Of a stretch of 64,000 bases of DNA, positions 63,123-64,000 are shown one piece after another. The position numbers and the translations under genes were made by a program. The stretch covers positions 1,485,026 to 1,549,025 of the forward strand of contig NC_051447.1 of assembly GCF_001649575.2 (NCBI RefSeq), given 5' to 3'. The notes under the pieces are model-generated. The model was given only the letters and a program-made list of their open reading frames with translations, made no database searches and was not told the DNA's origin. Origin of the DNA: Kryptolebias marmoratus. Taxonomy: Eukaryota; Chordata; Actinopteri; Cyprinodontiformes; Rivulidae. Positions within the stretch are counted from its first letter, which is position 1, and every line of letters begins with the position of its first letter.

Positions 63123-63199
63123 GTAGAAGAGACACTGTTGCTATAATTCGGACATGAGATAAGTTTCAAAATCATGATTGCCTCTGATGTATAGTTCAT

Positions 63200-63700
63200 T
63201 TAGAATAGACTTATTTCTATTTAAATTTTAAATTCTATTCTGAATTTGACAAGGAGCCAATGGAGAGAAGCTAAAACTGGAGAAATATGATCTTCCCCTT
63301 CTAACTCTCACCAGAACTCTGGCAGAAGCATTTTAGATCAACTGAAGTCTTTTAAAAAAAAAAATTTGGACACCCAGATAATAAAAAATTACAATAGTCC
63401 AGCCTAAAGCTGATAAATGCATGGACCAGTTTTTCTGCATAATTTTGGGATAAGTTGTTTCTAATTTTAGTGATATTGTTCGAGTGGAAGAAAGTGGTCC
63501 TGGTAACCTTTAGAATGTTGTGGTTAAAAGACATATCCTGATTAAAAAAAACCATCAAGATTCTTTACATTAGATCTGGAGGCCAAATTAATGCCATCCA
63601 GAGGAAATGAAAGACAGCAAAGTTTGTTCTTAAGATGCACAGGTACAAAGTCGAAAATTAAAAGTCATCCAGGTTTTTGTCTCTGAGACATGCTTGGAAT
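63200..63700 (-). mobile_element. L2/CR1-type LINE fragment
   Basis: - strand frame with FNQDMSFNHNILKVTRTTFF and AEKLVHAFISFRLDYCNFLL then SGCP, the conserved C-terminal reverse transcriptase region also seen at 25274. In the intron after rfc4 exon 7. Confidence 0.75.
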
Positions 63701-63767
63701 CAAAGTATTGAGAAAAAAAATCTATTATTTTTATTAAGGCACACTTATAGTTTATGAGGCCTGCCAG

Positions 63768-64000
63768 CAGTGGCGGTCCTAGCCTATTTGGCGCCCTGGG
63801 CGAGCAACCCCAACACAAAACATACTAATTAGAAATGCTGTCACCTAAATGTTGATCCTCCTTGCCTTCCTTGATGCAAAGTCATCAATAATCTCATCAT
63901 GTGAAATCTGCTCAGCAACTGCATGGTTGATACTGATGACTGCCAGACCACTGAGGCGTTCCTGAGACATAGTTGACCTGAGATATGTTTTTATCATTTT
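63768..64000 (-). mobile_element. hAT-type transposon, 3' end, continues past the window
   Basis: Begins (as its 3' end) with CAGTGGCGGTCCTAGCC, the style of hAT terminal repeats. The - strand frame from the window edge to the stop at 63845 reads STMSQERLSGLAVISINHAV, then SHDEIIDDFASRKARR. This is the C-terminal dimerisation end of a hAT transposase related to ZMYM-type domesticated proteins. Open over the visible 50 codons. Confidence 0.7.

Noticed and set aside
1..64000. Search for CRISPR arrays, bacterial operons, ribosome binding sites
   Set aside because: The window is vertebrate nuclear DNA. The regular repeats seen are minisatellite, microsatellite or transposon sequence.

Overview
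The window is vertebrate nuclear DNA, almost certainly from a teleost fish and probably a percomorph. It has spliced genes with GT-AG introns, AT-rich introns and a dense load of fish-type transposons (Tc1, RTE, L2/CR1, hAT, tRNA-derived SINEs and solo LTRs). Most of the long reading frames offered by six-frame translation are not genes. One gene is unspliced in its coding part; the other two must be read exon by exon.

Three protein-coding genes are supported. (1) b3gnt5, + strand, 2899-4092: a complete 397-codon single-exon glycosyltransferase gene. (2) A Dbl-family guanine nucleotide exchange factor on the - strand, best matching mcf2l2. I placed 15 consecutive coding exons from the start codon at 47785 down to 7360. 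All phases agree and they give about 624 codons: the Sec14/CRAL-TRIO-like domain, the spectrin-like region and the linker. The DH and PH exons lie beyond the left edge. (3) rfc4, + strand: a non-coding first exon near 51.7 kb, then six coding exons between 53192 and 63122 (220 codons, Walker A to SRC motif). The C-terminal exons lie beyond the right edge. b3gnt5 sits antisense beside or inside mcf2l2, as in mammals, and rfc4 lies head-to-head with mcf2l2.

Region by region: 1-4.4 kb is b3gnt5 with a possible upstream 5'UTR exon. 4.7-5.8 kb is a ~417-bp tandem repeat broken by a 300-N assembly gap. 7.3-48 kb is mcf2l2, whose introns carry nearly all the mobile DNA: an L2 ORF1 fragment, a Tc1 copy with a deleted RTE copy inside it, a 10-bp-period minisatellite, a nested LINE/LTR/LTR stack, a ~3.2-kb RTE retrotransposon close to exon 3, and a second, unrelated LINE with a damaged catalytic motif. 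51.6-64 kb is rfc4, whose introns hold a tRNA-derived SINE, a Tc1 derivative, a rearranged mini-RTE, a solo LTR, an 89-bp-arm inverted repeat and the start of a hAT element.

For many insertions I could read target-site duplications directly, which fixes their ends and allows relative dating. No CRISPR, operon, rRNA or bona fide tRNA gene is seen. Family names for repeats come from recognition of protein motifs and typical fish repeat ends, not from a database search.
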